Positions 34,785 through 43,294 of a DNA stretch of 64,000 nt are shown piece after piece (the first letter of the stretch is position 1; every line of letters begins with the position of its first letter). Location: NCBI GenBank assembly GCA_963821095.1, contig CAWGCJ010000002.1:496001-560000 (forward strand), read 5' to 3'. The DNA comes from CAVPHV01 sp963821095 (GTDB taxonomy: Bacteria; Actinomycetota; Acidimicrobiia; Spongiisociales; UBA5794). Under the pieces are notes generated by a model. That model worked only from the letters and a program-made list of their open reading frames with translations. It ran no database searches and was not told the DNA's origin. The position numbers were made by a program, and so were the translations under genes.

Positions 34785-34856
34785 TCGGGGGTGGTGTAAT
34801 AGGCAACACGACAGGTTCTGGCCCTGTTATTGGGGGTTCGAGTCCTCCCCCCCGAG
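34785..34856 (+). tRNA. tRNA-Gln (anticodon CUG)
   Basis: The 72-base cloverleaf is complete. The acceptor TCGGGGG pairs with CCCCCGA. The D stem is GTGT/ACAC, the anticodon stem ACAGG/CCTGT with loop TTCTGGC (CTG), and the T stem GGGGG/CCTCC with loop TTCGAGT. The discriminator is G, and CCA is not encoded. It reads CAG codons. With gatCAB in the window, it is probably first charged with glutamate and then amidated. Confidence 0.92.
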
Positions 34857-34889
34857 CGGACAACACGTCTTTCGTGTCTGTTCAAGCGT

Positions 34890-34965
34890 GGCCCCGTCGT
34901 CTAGTGGCCTAGGACGCTGCCCTCTCAAGGCAGTAACGCCAGTTCGAATCTGGTCGGGGCTACCA
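34890..34965 (+). tRNA. tRNA-Glu (anticodon CUC)
   Basis: The acceptor GGCCCCG pairs with CGGGGCT (one G-U at the first pair). The anticodon stem CTGCC/GGCAG holds loop CTCTCAA (CTC). The T loop is TTCGAAT. Discriminator A is followed by an encoded CCA at 34963-34965. It reads GAG codons. It lies 33 bases after tRNA-Gln, so the two are probably one transcript. Confidence 0.92.
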
Positions 34966-34996
34966 CGCCGCTACGTCCCCGCGCGCCCTTCACCGC

Positions 34997-37264
34997 CTAC
35001 GAAGACGGCCCGGTGACGGTGCGGGCTCGATCCAACTGCTGCATCTCGACCAGGGACAGCAAGAAGGCCAGGGTGGCTTCTCCCCCCTGGTTGAGGTTGA
35101 CCCGGTCTTCGTGGAGGCCGTCGTGGCACCCACCGGAGTTGGCGTCGTAAACCTCGGCGCCGAGGTCGTTGCCGCCCAGGAACCACTCGAAGGCGCGTTG
35201 GGCCTCGTCGAACCACTCGTTGTTCCCGGTGACCCGATAGGCAGCCAAGCAGGCGGAGGTCATTGCTTGAGCTTCGAGGGGTTGCTGATCGAATCTGGCT
35301 GGTTCGGACCCTCGCGAGTAGAACCCCTCCGTCCCGATCGGGCGGAAGCGGCCTTCTTCCGTCGTCTGCACGGATGCCAACCAGCGCAGCGACCGGAGCC
35401 CGGTCTCGAGCATCTCGGTGTCACCGCTGCGGCGGCCCGCAACGATCAAGGCGTGGGGCAGAACGGCGTTGTCGTACGTAACGATGTCCTCGAACCAAGG
35501 CCACTCGTCGGACACGTTCTCGCGGAAGAGATCCATGAGCCTGCCGGTGAGGTCGGCCAGGACTTGACCCACCCGCCTCGCCCCTTCCAAGCGGGTGAGG
35601 TAGTCATCCAGCCCAATGGTGGCCGCCGCCCACGCCCGCGGTGAAGAAGTGTCGAGGATGGCGGAGAGGCTACGGTCGAACAAGGCAACGCCCCACTCTC
35701 GGAGATTGGTCCACGTGGAGCGGCCCACGCAGGCTCCGAGGGCTCGCAAAGCCCGGCCGGTGGCGTCGTCGGACCGGGCCGTGCGCCAGGCTCGGTCGTA
35801 GCCGAGGAAGTTGCGAAACCCGCGGTCGTCGCTTGCGTACTGCAGGAACGCCGCATAGGTGCTGGCCATATGGCGCAGGTCCTCGTCGCGGTAGCCGGCT
35901 TCGTTGAGGAGCACGGTGAGCAGGAGAGCTCTCGCGTTGTCATCGGTTGTGTAGCCCTCGTCGAATCGGGCCACGCTGTAAGAGGCGTGTTGAAGCAGAC
36001 CAGTGGCGTCGGTGAGGCGCTTCAAGTAGTCGAGGCGGATCTTGGGAAGCTCGAGCGGGCGCTCATCCAACGTCCACGGCTCCAAGAGATTCCACACCGC
36101 GTGGACCCGGGTGCTTTTTGCCGCTTCGAACGACTCCATGTACCGCTGGGCGACTTCGTTCCACACCATGGAGCGGCTCAGGAGGTAGGCCTGTTTCCGC
36201 ATCCCGTGCCGCCTCGTCTCGTCGCGGAGGAGCGCCAGGATCGCCTCCGCGGTAGCCGGCGGGTCTTCGAACGGCACGAGAATGCCCCGTTCATCGGCAA
36301 GGAGCTCTGCGGCGTGCCAATAGGGCGTCGAAATGACGGCCTTGCCGGCGCCAAAGCAGTAGGCGAGCGTGCCGGAGGTAATCTGGTCTTCGGTCAGGTA
36401 GGGCGTGATGTAGATGTCGGTCGCGCCGATGAACTCTTTCAGCTCCTCCAGCTCCACAAACCGGTTGTAGAAGATGACGTTGCGCTCGAGATCCAGCTCT
36501 CGTGCGGTTCGCTCCAGGCTGCGGCGATACGACTCGCCTTCCAGACGCACCACCGCCGGGTGGGTCGCCCCGACGACGACATAGACAAAGTCGGGGAACT
36601 CCGCGATCACCTCAGGCATCGCCAGAAGCACGTTCTCGATGCCCTTGTTGCGCGAGAGGAGGCCGAAGGTCAACGCCATGGGCCGACCCTCCACCCCAAA
36701 GTGATCCTTGTAGAAGTTGGGATCGACGAACGGCATGTCGTGAATGCCGTGAGGAATGACGTCGATCTTGGCACCTGGAACGCCGTAGACGTCCCTGAGG
36801 ATCTCGGTGCCCTTCTCCGACATGACAACGATTCGTGCCGACTCCTCGGTCAACTCGGCCATGACGCGGCGATGCGCCGGGGTCGGGTCGGTGAGGATCG
36901 TGTGGAGTGTCGTCACGACCGGTCGCCGGAGATCACGGACCAGGTTCAAAACGTGACTGCCGGCAGGCCCGCCGTAGATACCGAACTCGTGTTGGAGCGA
37001 CACGACGTCGCTGTCCGAGAAATTGATGAAGTCGGCGGCCCGCCGGTAGGAGTCGATATCCGGCTCCGACCATTCAAAGCGAACCTCATCAGGGTACGCG
37101 TACCCGTCCTCGTTGTCGTTGACCGCAGCCACAACGAAGTCTGTCTGCGGGAACGCCGTAGTGAGGGCGCTGCGCAGGTCAAACGTGAAGGTCGCTATGC
37201 CGCACAGGCGCGGCAGGTAGTCGGCAGCGAGAGCGACCCGTTGGATTCTGGTGGATGTGTTCAT
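34997..37264 (-). CDS. GT4-type glycosyltransferase fused to an all-helical C-terminal domain
   Basis: The 755-residue product has a GT-B glycosyltransferase at about residues 8-385: CGIATFTFDLRSAL, LQHEFGIYGG, VIPHGIHDMPF, LTFGLLSRNKGIENVL, and GAGKAVISTPYWHAAELL with the nucleotide-sugar Glu. The remaining 350 residues look helical (RLDYLKRLTDATGLLQHASY, GYTTDDNARALLL, YDNAVLPHALIVAG) and resemble (alpha/alpha)6-barrel glycosidase or epimerase folds. It may build and then act on a mannose- or glucose-type saccharide. The divergent neighbour is a GH130 enzyme, a frequent partner. The fused domain's activity is unknown. Confidence 0.78.
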   Translation of the reverse strand: MNTSTRIQRVALAADYLPRLCGIATFTFDLRSALTTAFPQTDFVVAAVNDNEDGYAYPDEVRFEWSEPDIDSYRRAADFINFSDSDVVSLQHEFGIYGGPAGSHVLNLVRDLRRPVVTTLHTILTDPTPAHRRVMAELTEESARIVVMSEKGTEILRDVYGVPGAKIDVIPHGIHDMPFVDPNFYKDHFGVEGRPMALTFGLLSRNKGIENVLLAMPEVIAEFPDFVYVVVGATHPAVVRLEGESYRRSLERTARELDLERNVIFYNRFVELEELKEFIGATDIYITPYLTEDQITSGTLAYCFGAGKAVISTPYWHAAELLADERGILVPFEDPPATAEAILALLRDETRRHGMRKQAYLLSRSMVWNEVAQRYMESFEAAKSTRVHAVWNLLEPWTLDERPLELPKIRLDYLKRLTDATGLLQHASYSVARFDEGYTTDDNARALLLTVLLNEAGYRDEDLRHMASTYAAFLQYASDDRGFRNFLGYDRAWRTARSDDATGRALRALGACVGRSTWTNLREWGVALFDRSLSAILDTSSPRAWAAATIGLDDYLTRLEGARRVGQVLADLTGRLMDLFRENVSDEWPWFEDIVTYDNAVLPHALIVAGRRSGDTEMLETGLRSLRWLASVQTTEEGRFRPIGTEGFYSRGSEPARFDQQPLEAQAMTSACLAAYRVTGNNEWFDEAQRAFEWFLGGNDLGAEVYDANSGGCHDGLHEDRVNLNQGGEATLAFLLSLVEMQQLDRARTVTGPSS

Positions 37265-37355
37265 TGCTCTTAGAGCGTAGGGCGAACGAGGGCCGTCTGG
37301 GCGCCCGACCGTGGAAAGGCACCACTCTTGACGCTCCAGCGACTAAACCAGTGTG

Positions 37356-38403
37356 ATGCTACGACGCCTGAGCCAACGATTACTGCTGCGCCCCGAAGAT
37401 CTGGAGCCCACGCGGGACGACTTCGAGGTGATCGGGGCGTTCAATCCCGGCGCGGTGGCGGTCAACGGAGACGTTGTCCTCCTCGTGCGAGTGGCCGAGC
37501 GCCCTGCCGAACGCCGCGACGGTTGGACGCCGCTTCCGCGTTGGGACCCCGGCGAGACAGCTCTCGGTCGATTGGATCAAGACCGACGGCCTCGACCTTC
37601 GTGACCCGCGCGGCGTCGTGCTCCCCAACGGCTTCTCGCGGCTCACCTCCGTGTCCCACATCCGGGTCGCCCGCAGCAGCGATGGCCTTTCAATTGACGA
37701 GATCTCCGGGCCGGTTTTCGCCCCCAGCACAGAGTGGGGTGAGTACGGCATCGAGGATGCAAGAGTCACCAAGACCGGCGGGCGTTACTACATCACCTAC
37801 GCAACCATCTCCCGGCGTGGCGTCTCGGCGGCGCTCGCCTCGACGACAGATTTTGTCACCTTCGTCCGGCACGGGATCACGTTCCCTCCAGAGAACAAGG
37901 ACATGGTGCTGTTTCCGGAGCAAATCCGGGGCGACTACGTGGCGCTGCACCGACCCGCCAACAGCACGTTCAGCCCGCCGCAGATGTGGGTTGCTCGGTC
38001 GAAGGATCTCATCGATTGGGGCCGCCATCAGCATCTCGCCGGTGGAGTGTACGACTGGGAGGGGGGCCGGATCGGCGCCGGCCCGCCACCGATCAAGACG
38101 GACGAAGGTTGGCTGGAGCTCCACCACGGCAGCGGCCGGTCCGGCCCCGGCGGAACCGGTGTCTATGCAGGGGGTGTCATGCTGCTCGACCTGGAGGATC
38201 CGAGTCGGGTCCTCCGCCGCTCACCGCAGCCGATCCTGGTTCCGGAGGCTGACTACGAAATGGAGGGCTTCGTCGGCGACGTGGTCTTCCCGACCGGAGT
38301 CGTGGAGACGGGCGACACGCTGCTCGTCTACTACGGCGCAGCCGACACCGCCACGGCGGTCGTCGAATTGTCGCGCCAAGAGGTCCTCGACGCTCTGGAG
38401 TGA
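37356..38403 (+). CDS. GH130-family glycoside phosphorylase/hydrolase, frame broken
   Basis: Two frames together give a full GH130 five-blade propeller protein. The first (ATG 37356) reads LLRPEDLEPTRDDFEVIGAFNPGA and VVLLVRVAERP up to about 37562. The second reads DWIKTDGLDLRDPRGVV, EYGIEDARVTK, FPPENKDMVLFPEQI and LHHGSGR to the stop at 38403. Skipping one base near 37566 restores about 349 residues. GH130 enzymes mostly split beta-mannosides with phosphate. It is divergent from the GT4 fusion gene across 91 bp, suggesting one saccharide pathway. Whether the break is sequencing error or decay cannot be decided here. Confidence 0.75.
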
Positions 38404-38473
38404 GGGAACCCAGCCCTGCGGTCACCCACGTCCGGCCCAGACGAGGCGGCGAGGCTGCAGTACGATTCCTGGT

Positions 38474-38933
38474 ATGGCCGTACGCTTTCCAGATGTCGAG
38501 GGCTCCAGCTCTGTCCATGGTGTCGCACCAACTCCCGGAGACCCTGGCAGGAGAAGTGAATCTGCTTCTCATCGCCTTCAGGCAGTGGCAACAACGCGAC
38601 GTCGACACCTGGACTCCCGTCGCCGACGAACTGGCCGGCGATTACCCACAGTTCCGCGCCTACGAGCTGCCGGTCATTTCCCAGGCCTATCGGCCCGTGG
38701 CCCGATTCATCGATGGGGGAATGCGCTCCGGGATACCCGATCCCAACGTCCGCGAAGCCACGATCACGCTCTACATCAACCGCAGCGACTTCATGCGGCG
38801 TCTGCAGATCCCCAATGTGCGTTCCATCGTCCCGATGCTGGTGCGACCATCGGGCACGATCCTGTGGCGCACCGAGGGACCGAGGACTCCCCGCACCGAA
38901 GCCGAACTCCGCAGCCTCGTCGCCACGGCCTGA
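38474..38933 (+). CDS. Thioredoxin-fold-like protein (Atp10-like pattern), apparent frame break near 38513
   Basis: The bulk of the product (LPETLAGEVNLLLIAFRQWQQ, VDTWTPVADEL, FIDGGMRSGI, ITLYINRSDFMRRLQIPN, ILWRTEGP) resembles a redoxin-like family related to Atp10. I assign this from pattern only. The best N terminus, MAVRFPDVEGSS from ATG 38474, is in another frame and joins LSMVSHQLPE if one base is skipped near 38513. Without a shift, ATG 38493 gives a shorter protein with an atypical start. The CxxC motif of active thioredoxins is absent. It follows the GH130 gene by 70 bp. Confidence 0.5.
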
Positions 38934-39061
38934 GGCCCGGCGAATCAAACGGGGTCCAGCAAGATCGAAACCCATGACGGACTGAATCCCGTGACAGAGA
39001 AGGCCCACGGTTCGGTCACCAACCGAAGCTCGAACCCGCACACCACCCGGGGCGCCACTCC

Positions 39062-39445
39062 CTACCGCACGGGCCAGGTGGGGTCCTCGAAACGCTGGAT
39101 CTCGAGCACGTTGCCATCTGGGTCCTGCAGGAACACGTGGTAGATCCCGAACTTCTCGTTGCGTGACGGTGGCCTGTCGAAACTGACACCCGCTGCAACC
39201 AGCCGTTGGTACCACCCGTCAACGTCTTCGGAGACCAGCGTCACGATCACCCCAGCGACCGGCTCCGCCGTCAGGTGTTCGCAGACGCCGAGAAAGGCCT
39301 GCGGGCCGGTGCGGTAGATCCGACACACCCCCTGGTCGAGTACCAGGGGCAGCCCGAGGAGTTTCCGATAGAACCGGTCGGAACGCTCGAGGTCACTAGC
39401 CGGCAGGAACACCACCTGCTGATCGAACAGGGTCGGGCCACTCAT
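39062..39445 (-). CDS. Glyoxalase/VOC-family protein
   Basis: The 127-residue product has VOC repeats: VVFLPASDLERSDRFYRKLLGLPLV, and YHVFLQDPDGNVLEIQRFEDP with the metal-binding Glu in LEIQRF. The N-terminal position of the metal His is occupied by QVVFLP, so metal binding may be incomplete. The reaction is unknown. Its ATG at 39445 overlaps the gltX stop as ATGA, so it is coupled to gltX. Confidence 0.8.
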   Translation of the reverse strand: MSGPTLFDQQVVFLPASDLERSDRFYRKLLGLPLVLDQGVCRIYRTGPQAFLGVCEHLTAEPVAGVIVTLVSEDVDGWYQRLVAAGVSFDRPPSRNEKFGIYHVFLQDPDGNVLEIQRFEDPTWPVR

Positions 39446-40890
39446 GTGGCGAGTTGTGCCGCCGCAGCGCCCATCCGCTCCAGGGTGCGATCTCTTCCCA
39501 ACACATCCATCGATTCGAACAGCGGAGGGCTGATTGATGAGCCCGATATGGCCACCCGCAGGGGCTGCAGACCTTTGCGGGGCGAAAGGTCCTGCTCCTC
39601 GAGCATGCCGCGCAGCGCCTCCTCGATGGTCTCCGTCGTCCACGCGTCCAACCCGGCAAGGGCAGCCGCTGCCGCAGCCAGCGCGGTCGGCACCTCGGGC
39701 TTGGTCATCACCTTCTTCCACGAGATCTCGTCGTAGGTGATGTCGGTAAACAGGAACCGCACCTGGGGCGCCACTTCCGTGAGGAGCTTGGTGCGCTCTT
39801 GGACGAGCGGAGCGATCTCGGAGAAGACGGCCAACTCATCCGCACCGAGTGGGTGGCCGAGGTCCGCTACCACCCAGGGAAGTGAGCGAGCCACAAACTC
39901 GCCGGCGGGCAACTCCCGGATGTACACGCCGTTCATCCACTCGAGCTTGGCGGTGTCGAACACGGCGGGATTGGTCGACACGTCGTTGAGGCTGAACCGC
40001 TCAACCATCTCGGGCAGCGTGACGAGCTCCTCGTCCTCACCGGGCGACCAGCCGAGCAGCGCCAGGTAGTTGCGCACAGCCTCGGGCAGATACCCGGCCT
40101 CTCGATAGGCCTGCAGCGCAGTATGACCGTGCCGTTTCGACAGCTTGCTGCCATCCGGTCCCATCAACAGCGAAAGGTGGGCGTAGGTCGCCCGCGTCGC
40201 CCCCATCGCCTCGGTGAGCAGGATGTGCTTTGGCGTAGAGGACAGTAGGTCCTCGCCGCGGATGACGTGGCTGATCTCGAAGTCGACGTCATCGACCGTG
40301 CTGGCGAGGTGGTAGGTCGGAGACCCGTTGGAGCGAAGGATGACAAAGTCGTCGACCTGAGCATGATCGAAACGCATCTCGCCCTTGACCAGGTCGGTGA
40401 ACACCGTCGCTCCGGGCCGTGGGACCGCAAACCGGATCGGCGCCTCCTCGCCGGCGGCGAGGCGGCGGCGCGCTTCGTCATCCGACACCCGGAAGCGGCC
40501 GTCGTAGGCGGGTGAAGTGCCCGCTGCTTGGGCCTCACGGCGGAATGCGTCGAGCTGCTCGGTTGTGGCAAAGCTGTAGTAGGCCAGACCATCGTCGACC
40601 AGGCGGTGGGCCACCTCCTGGTACCGGCCAAAGCGGAGACTCTGCCGGTACGGCTCGTGCGGGCCGCCCACGCCGATGCCCTCATCCCAGTCGAGGCCGA
40701 GCCATTGCAGCGACTCGACGATATCGGCTGCAAACTCTGCAGTGCTGCGGGCCTGGTCGGTGTCGTCGCTACGCAGGATGAACGTTCCCCCACGACCCCG
40801 AGCGAACACCCAGTTGTAGAGCGCAGTACGGCCGCCACCAACGTGGAGGAAGCCGGTCGGCGACGGTGCAAAACGGACTCGGACGCTCAT
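39442..40890 (-). CDS. gltX: Glutamyl-tRNA synthetase
   Basis: The 482-residue class I synthetase has the HIGH-region variant PSPTGFLHVGGGRTALYNW and KLSKRHG. It attaches glutamate to tRNA-Glu. Because the genome carries gatCAB and no glutaminyl-tRNA synthetase is seen here, it is probably non-discriminating and also charges tRNA-Gln. Its ATG overlaps the upstream FAH-family stop by one base (TGATG). Confidence 0.95.
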   Translation of the reverse strand: MSVRVRFAPSPTGFLHVGGGRTALYNWVFARGRGGTFILRSDDTDQARSTAEFAADIVESLQWLGLDWDEGIGVGGPHEPYRQSLRFGRYQEVAHRLVDDGLAYYSFATTEQLDAFRREAQAAGTSPAYDGRFRVSDDEARRRLAAGEEAPIRFAVPRPGATVFTDLVKGEMRFDHAQVDDFVILRSNGSPTYHLASTVDDVDFEISHVIRGEDLLSSTPKHILLTEAMGATRATYAHLSLLMGPDGSKLSKRHGHTALQAYREAGYLPEAVRNYLALLGWSPGEDEELVTLPEMVERFSLNDVSTNPAVFDTAKLEWMNGVYIRELPAGEFVARSLPWVVADLGHPLGADELAVFSEIAPLVQERTKLLTEVAPQVRFLFTDITYDEISWKKVMTKPEVPTALAAAAAALAGLDAWTTETIEEALRGMLEEQDLSPRKGLQPLRVAISGSSISPPLFESMDVLGRDRTLERMGAAAAQLAT

Positions 40891-41651
40891 CAGCCTGCCA
40901 CCGGGTTCATCAGGACGCCGACGCCCTCAACGTCGACCTCGACACGGTCGCCGGCCTCGATCGGACCAACCCCCGAAGGAGTCCCCGTGAGGATCACGTC
41001 GCCGGGCAGCAGCGTCATGATGCGACTCACGTAGGCGACCAACTCCCCAACCCCAAAGACCATGTCGCTGGTTGATCCCGATTGGCGAATCTCGCCGTTG
41101 ACCCGGCAGATGATCGAGAGCCCCTCGAGCGGGTCGAGTTCGGTGTCGATGGCCGGTCCGAGCGGACAGAACGTATCGAAGCCTTTGGCGCGGGTCCATT
41201 GTTTGTCGCGCCGCTGCAGGTCGCGGGCGGTCACATCGTTGGCGGCGGTGTAGCCGAGGATGCTGGGACCGACGTCTTCGATTTCGACGTTCCTGGTCAC
41301 CTTGCCCATGACGATGGCCAGCTCCGCTTCGTGGTGGACTTCGGCTGAGTCGGGTGGCAGCCGGATCGGCTGCATTGGGCCCACGACGGTCGTCGGTGGC
41401 TTGAGAAAGATGACCGGCTCGTCGGGAACGTCGGCGCCCATCTCGGCGGCGTGATCGACATAGTTGCGGCCGACGGCCACGATCTTGGTGGGAATCACGG
41501 GTGCCAGGAGTCTCGCTTCGTTCCAGGCCACCACCGTCTCGGTCGGCTCCCAGGCCACCAGCGGGGTGCCACGGTGGAGTCGGATCCCCTCGGGCTCGAC
41601 GGCCCCATACGTGATGTCATCGACCTCAGTGTCGACTCGCACGATCTTCAT
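40890..41651 (-). CDS. Fumarylacetoacetate-hydrolase family protein
   Basis: The 253-residue product has the FAH fold signature: IVAVGRNYVDHAAEMG, FLKPPTTVVGP, the metal site HHEAELAIVMGK, GYTAANDVTARDLQ and LLPGDVILTGTPSGVGP. The family hydrolyses or decarboxylates beta-keto acids; oxaloacetate decarboxylase or acylpyruvase activity is common for this size. AGGAGTGG lies upstream of ATG 41651. It is translationally linked to gltX. Confidence 0.88.
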   Translation of the reverse strand: MKIVRVDTEVDDITYGAVEPEGIRLHRGTPLVAWEPTETVVAWNEARLLAPVIPTKIVAVGRNYVDHAAEMGADVPDEPVIFLKPPTTVVGPMQPIRLPPDSAEVHHEAELAIVMGKVTRNVEIEDVGPSILGYTAANDVTARDLQRRDKQWTRAKGFDTFCPLGPAIDTELDPLEGLSIICRVNGEIRQSGSTSDMVFGVGELVAYVSRIMTLLPGDVILTGTPSGVGPIEAGDRVEVDVEGVGVLMNPVAG

Positions 41652-41706
41652 GACCTACCACTCCTCACGATTCGCGGCGACAGTACAGCTCGGGGCGCGG
41701 TGGCGT

Positions 41707-42228
41707 TCACCGTTGAATCAGACGTCGACCCGTCGCCATTTGGGCTCGCACTGCGCCCGGCTTGGAAGCCAGGACGTTCAGCGGTATAGCCGCAACCACG
41801 CCGCGTAGCTTGGCGGCGTCGTGGCCGACATTGGCGAACCAATCGACGCGGTCCTCGGCCAGGGAGGCCGCAAGGTCTGCCGGCAACTCATGATCGTCGT
41901 AGCCAAACAGGATCAGGGCAACGTCGATATCCTCTGCCGTGGGTGCCCGCCCGAAGTGTGAGGCCCGCGCTCCGGCGACGGCGGCGATGGCCGCTTCGGC
42001 ATTGGCGCGGTGCTCACCGTGGGCGAGCACCAAGTCCCGTTGGCCGATGAGGCTGAGGGCATAGCCGGTGTCGGGGCCGGTTGTCCCGAATCCCCCACCC
42101 CAGGGAACCTCCTCCGGGGTGTTCATCTCCCCCGGCCGCGACGGGCTCCAGCGGCGCGCCGGCGCCGGTCGAGCCGTCGGGCGCGGCAGATCGGCGATCT
42201 CCAATTCGATGTTGGGTTGCTGTCCCAT
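41707..42228 (-). CDS. Conserved hypothetical protein
   Basis: I cannot name a family for this 173-residue product. Residues 10-60 are rich in Pro/Arg/Gly (LPRPTARPAPARRWSPSRPGE, then VPWGGGFGTTGPDTGYAL). The rest is a soluble helical region with no signal or membrane span. The strand, spacing of 52 bp after ilvE and uninterrupted coding bias support a real gene downstream of ilvE. Confidence 0.6.
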   Translation of the reverse strand: MGQQPNIELEIADLPRPTARPAPARRWSPSRPGEMNTPEEVPWGGGFGTTGPDTGYALSLIGQRDLVLAHGEHRANAEAAIAAVAGARASHFGRAPTAEDIDVALILFGYDDHELPADLAASLAEDRVDWFANVGHDAAKLRGVVAAIPLNVLASKPGAVRAQMATGRRLIQR

Positions 42229-42280
42229 GCGACCTGATGTCCGATGTGAGGCGATGTGTGCGCTCAGAGCGTACCGAAGC

Positions 42281-43192
42281 TCACACGTGTTCGAGCCACT
42301 CTGGATGGGTCGTCAGCTCGCCGGTCACCGCAGCGTTGAACAGTTCCTGCGCTCGCAGGGTGATCGGACCGGGCTTGCCGGGGCCAATTGGCCGGTTGTC
42401 GATCTCTCGCACCGGGGTGACTTCGGCGGCGGTTCCCGTCAGGAACATCTCGTCGGCGTAGTAGAGATCGGTGCGATCAAGCAACCGCTCGACCACCTCA
42501 AATCCGTCGTCACGGAGGAGGGTCGCCACTGCATCACGGGTGAAGCCGTCGAGGCATCCCACCGAGATCGGCGGGGTGTAGACGGTGCCCCGGCTCACGA
42601 CGAAGATGTTCTCGCCACTGCCCTCCGAGATGACGCCATCCTGGTTGAGCATGATCGCCTCATCGAAGCCGGACTGCATGGCCTCGCGCTTGGCGAGGAT
42701 GCTGTTGATGTACGTACCAGTAGCCTTGGCGTTGGGGAACGAGTCGTTGGGGAAGCGGCGCCACGATGACACCTTCGCCCGAATCCCGTCACGCACGCCC
42801 TCTTCGCCGAGGTAGGCGCCCCAGCGCCACGTGATGATCGAGGTACGAACCCTGGCATTGACCGGGTTCAACCCGAGGGCACCGAGCTCGAGGAACACAA
42901 TGGGTCGGATGTAGCCGTCGACGAGCCCGTTGGCGGCCAACAGCTCTTTGGTCGCCTTGGCCAGGTCCTCAACAGACCACTCGAGTTCCATCTGATAGGC
43001 CTGAGCCGACCGGTGGAGGCGCTCCATGTGGTCGGTCAGGCGGAATACCGCAGTGCCCTGCTCGGTCTGATAGGCGCGAATGCCCTCGAAGACTCCCGTG
43101 CCGTAGTGCAGCGCATGGGAAAGCACGTGAACCGTCGCTTCCTCCCACGGCACCATCTCGCCGTCCATCCAGATGTAGGTCGTAGGTTCCAT
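42281..43192 (-). CDS. ilvE: Branched-chain amino-acid aminotransferase
   Basis: The 303-residue class IV aminotransferase has HALHYGTGVFEGIRAY, the PLP-binding Lys156 in PNAKATGTYINS, and SEGSGENIFVV and FLTGTAAEVTPVREID. It interconverts valine, leucine and isoleucine with their keto acids. ATG 43192 is chosen from the conserved YIWMDGE start. The divergent neighbour is a drug transporter. Confidence 0.93.
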   Translation of the reverse strand: MEPTTYIWMDGEMVPWEEATVHVLSHALHYGTGVFEGIRAYQTEQGTAVFRLTDHMERLHRSAQAYQMELEWSVEDLAKATKELLAANGLVDGYIRPIVFLELGALGLNPVNARVRTSIITWRWGAYLGEEGVRDGIRAKVSSWRRFPNDSFPNAKATGTYINSILAKREAMQSGFDEAIMLNQDGVISEGSGENIFVVSRGTVYTPPISVGCLDGFTRDAVATLLRDDGFEVVERLLDRTDLYYADEMFLTGTAAEVTPVREIDNRPIGPGKPGPITLRAQELFNAAVTGELTTHPEWLEHV

Positions 43193-43294
43193 GGCCCTAT
43201 CTTGCCATGCGATGCGACCCCGCGTCGAAGCCATCCCCAATCCGGCACCGGACCAGCGTCAGATGCCCCAAACCGCCCTACCCTCAGGCTCCGC

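Noticed and set aside
37328..38977. A 549-residue frame across the GH130 and Atp10-like genes
   Set aside because: It is a third-frame reading of Ser/Arg/Thr-rich sequence without motifs. The real products are in the other frames, apart from its short MAVRFPDVEGSS segment.
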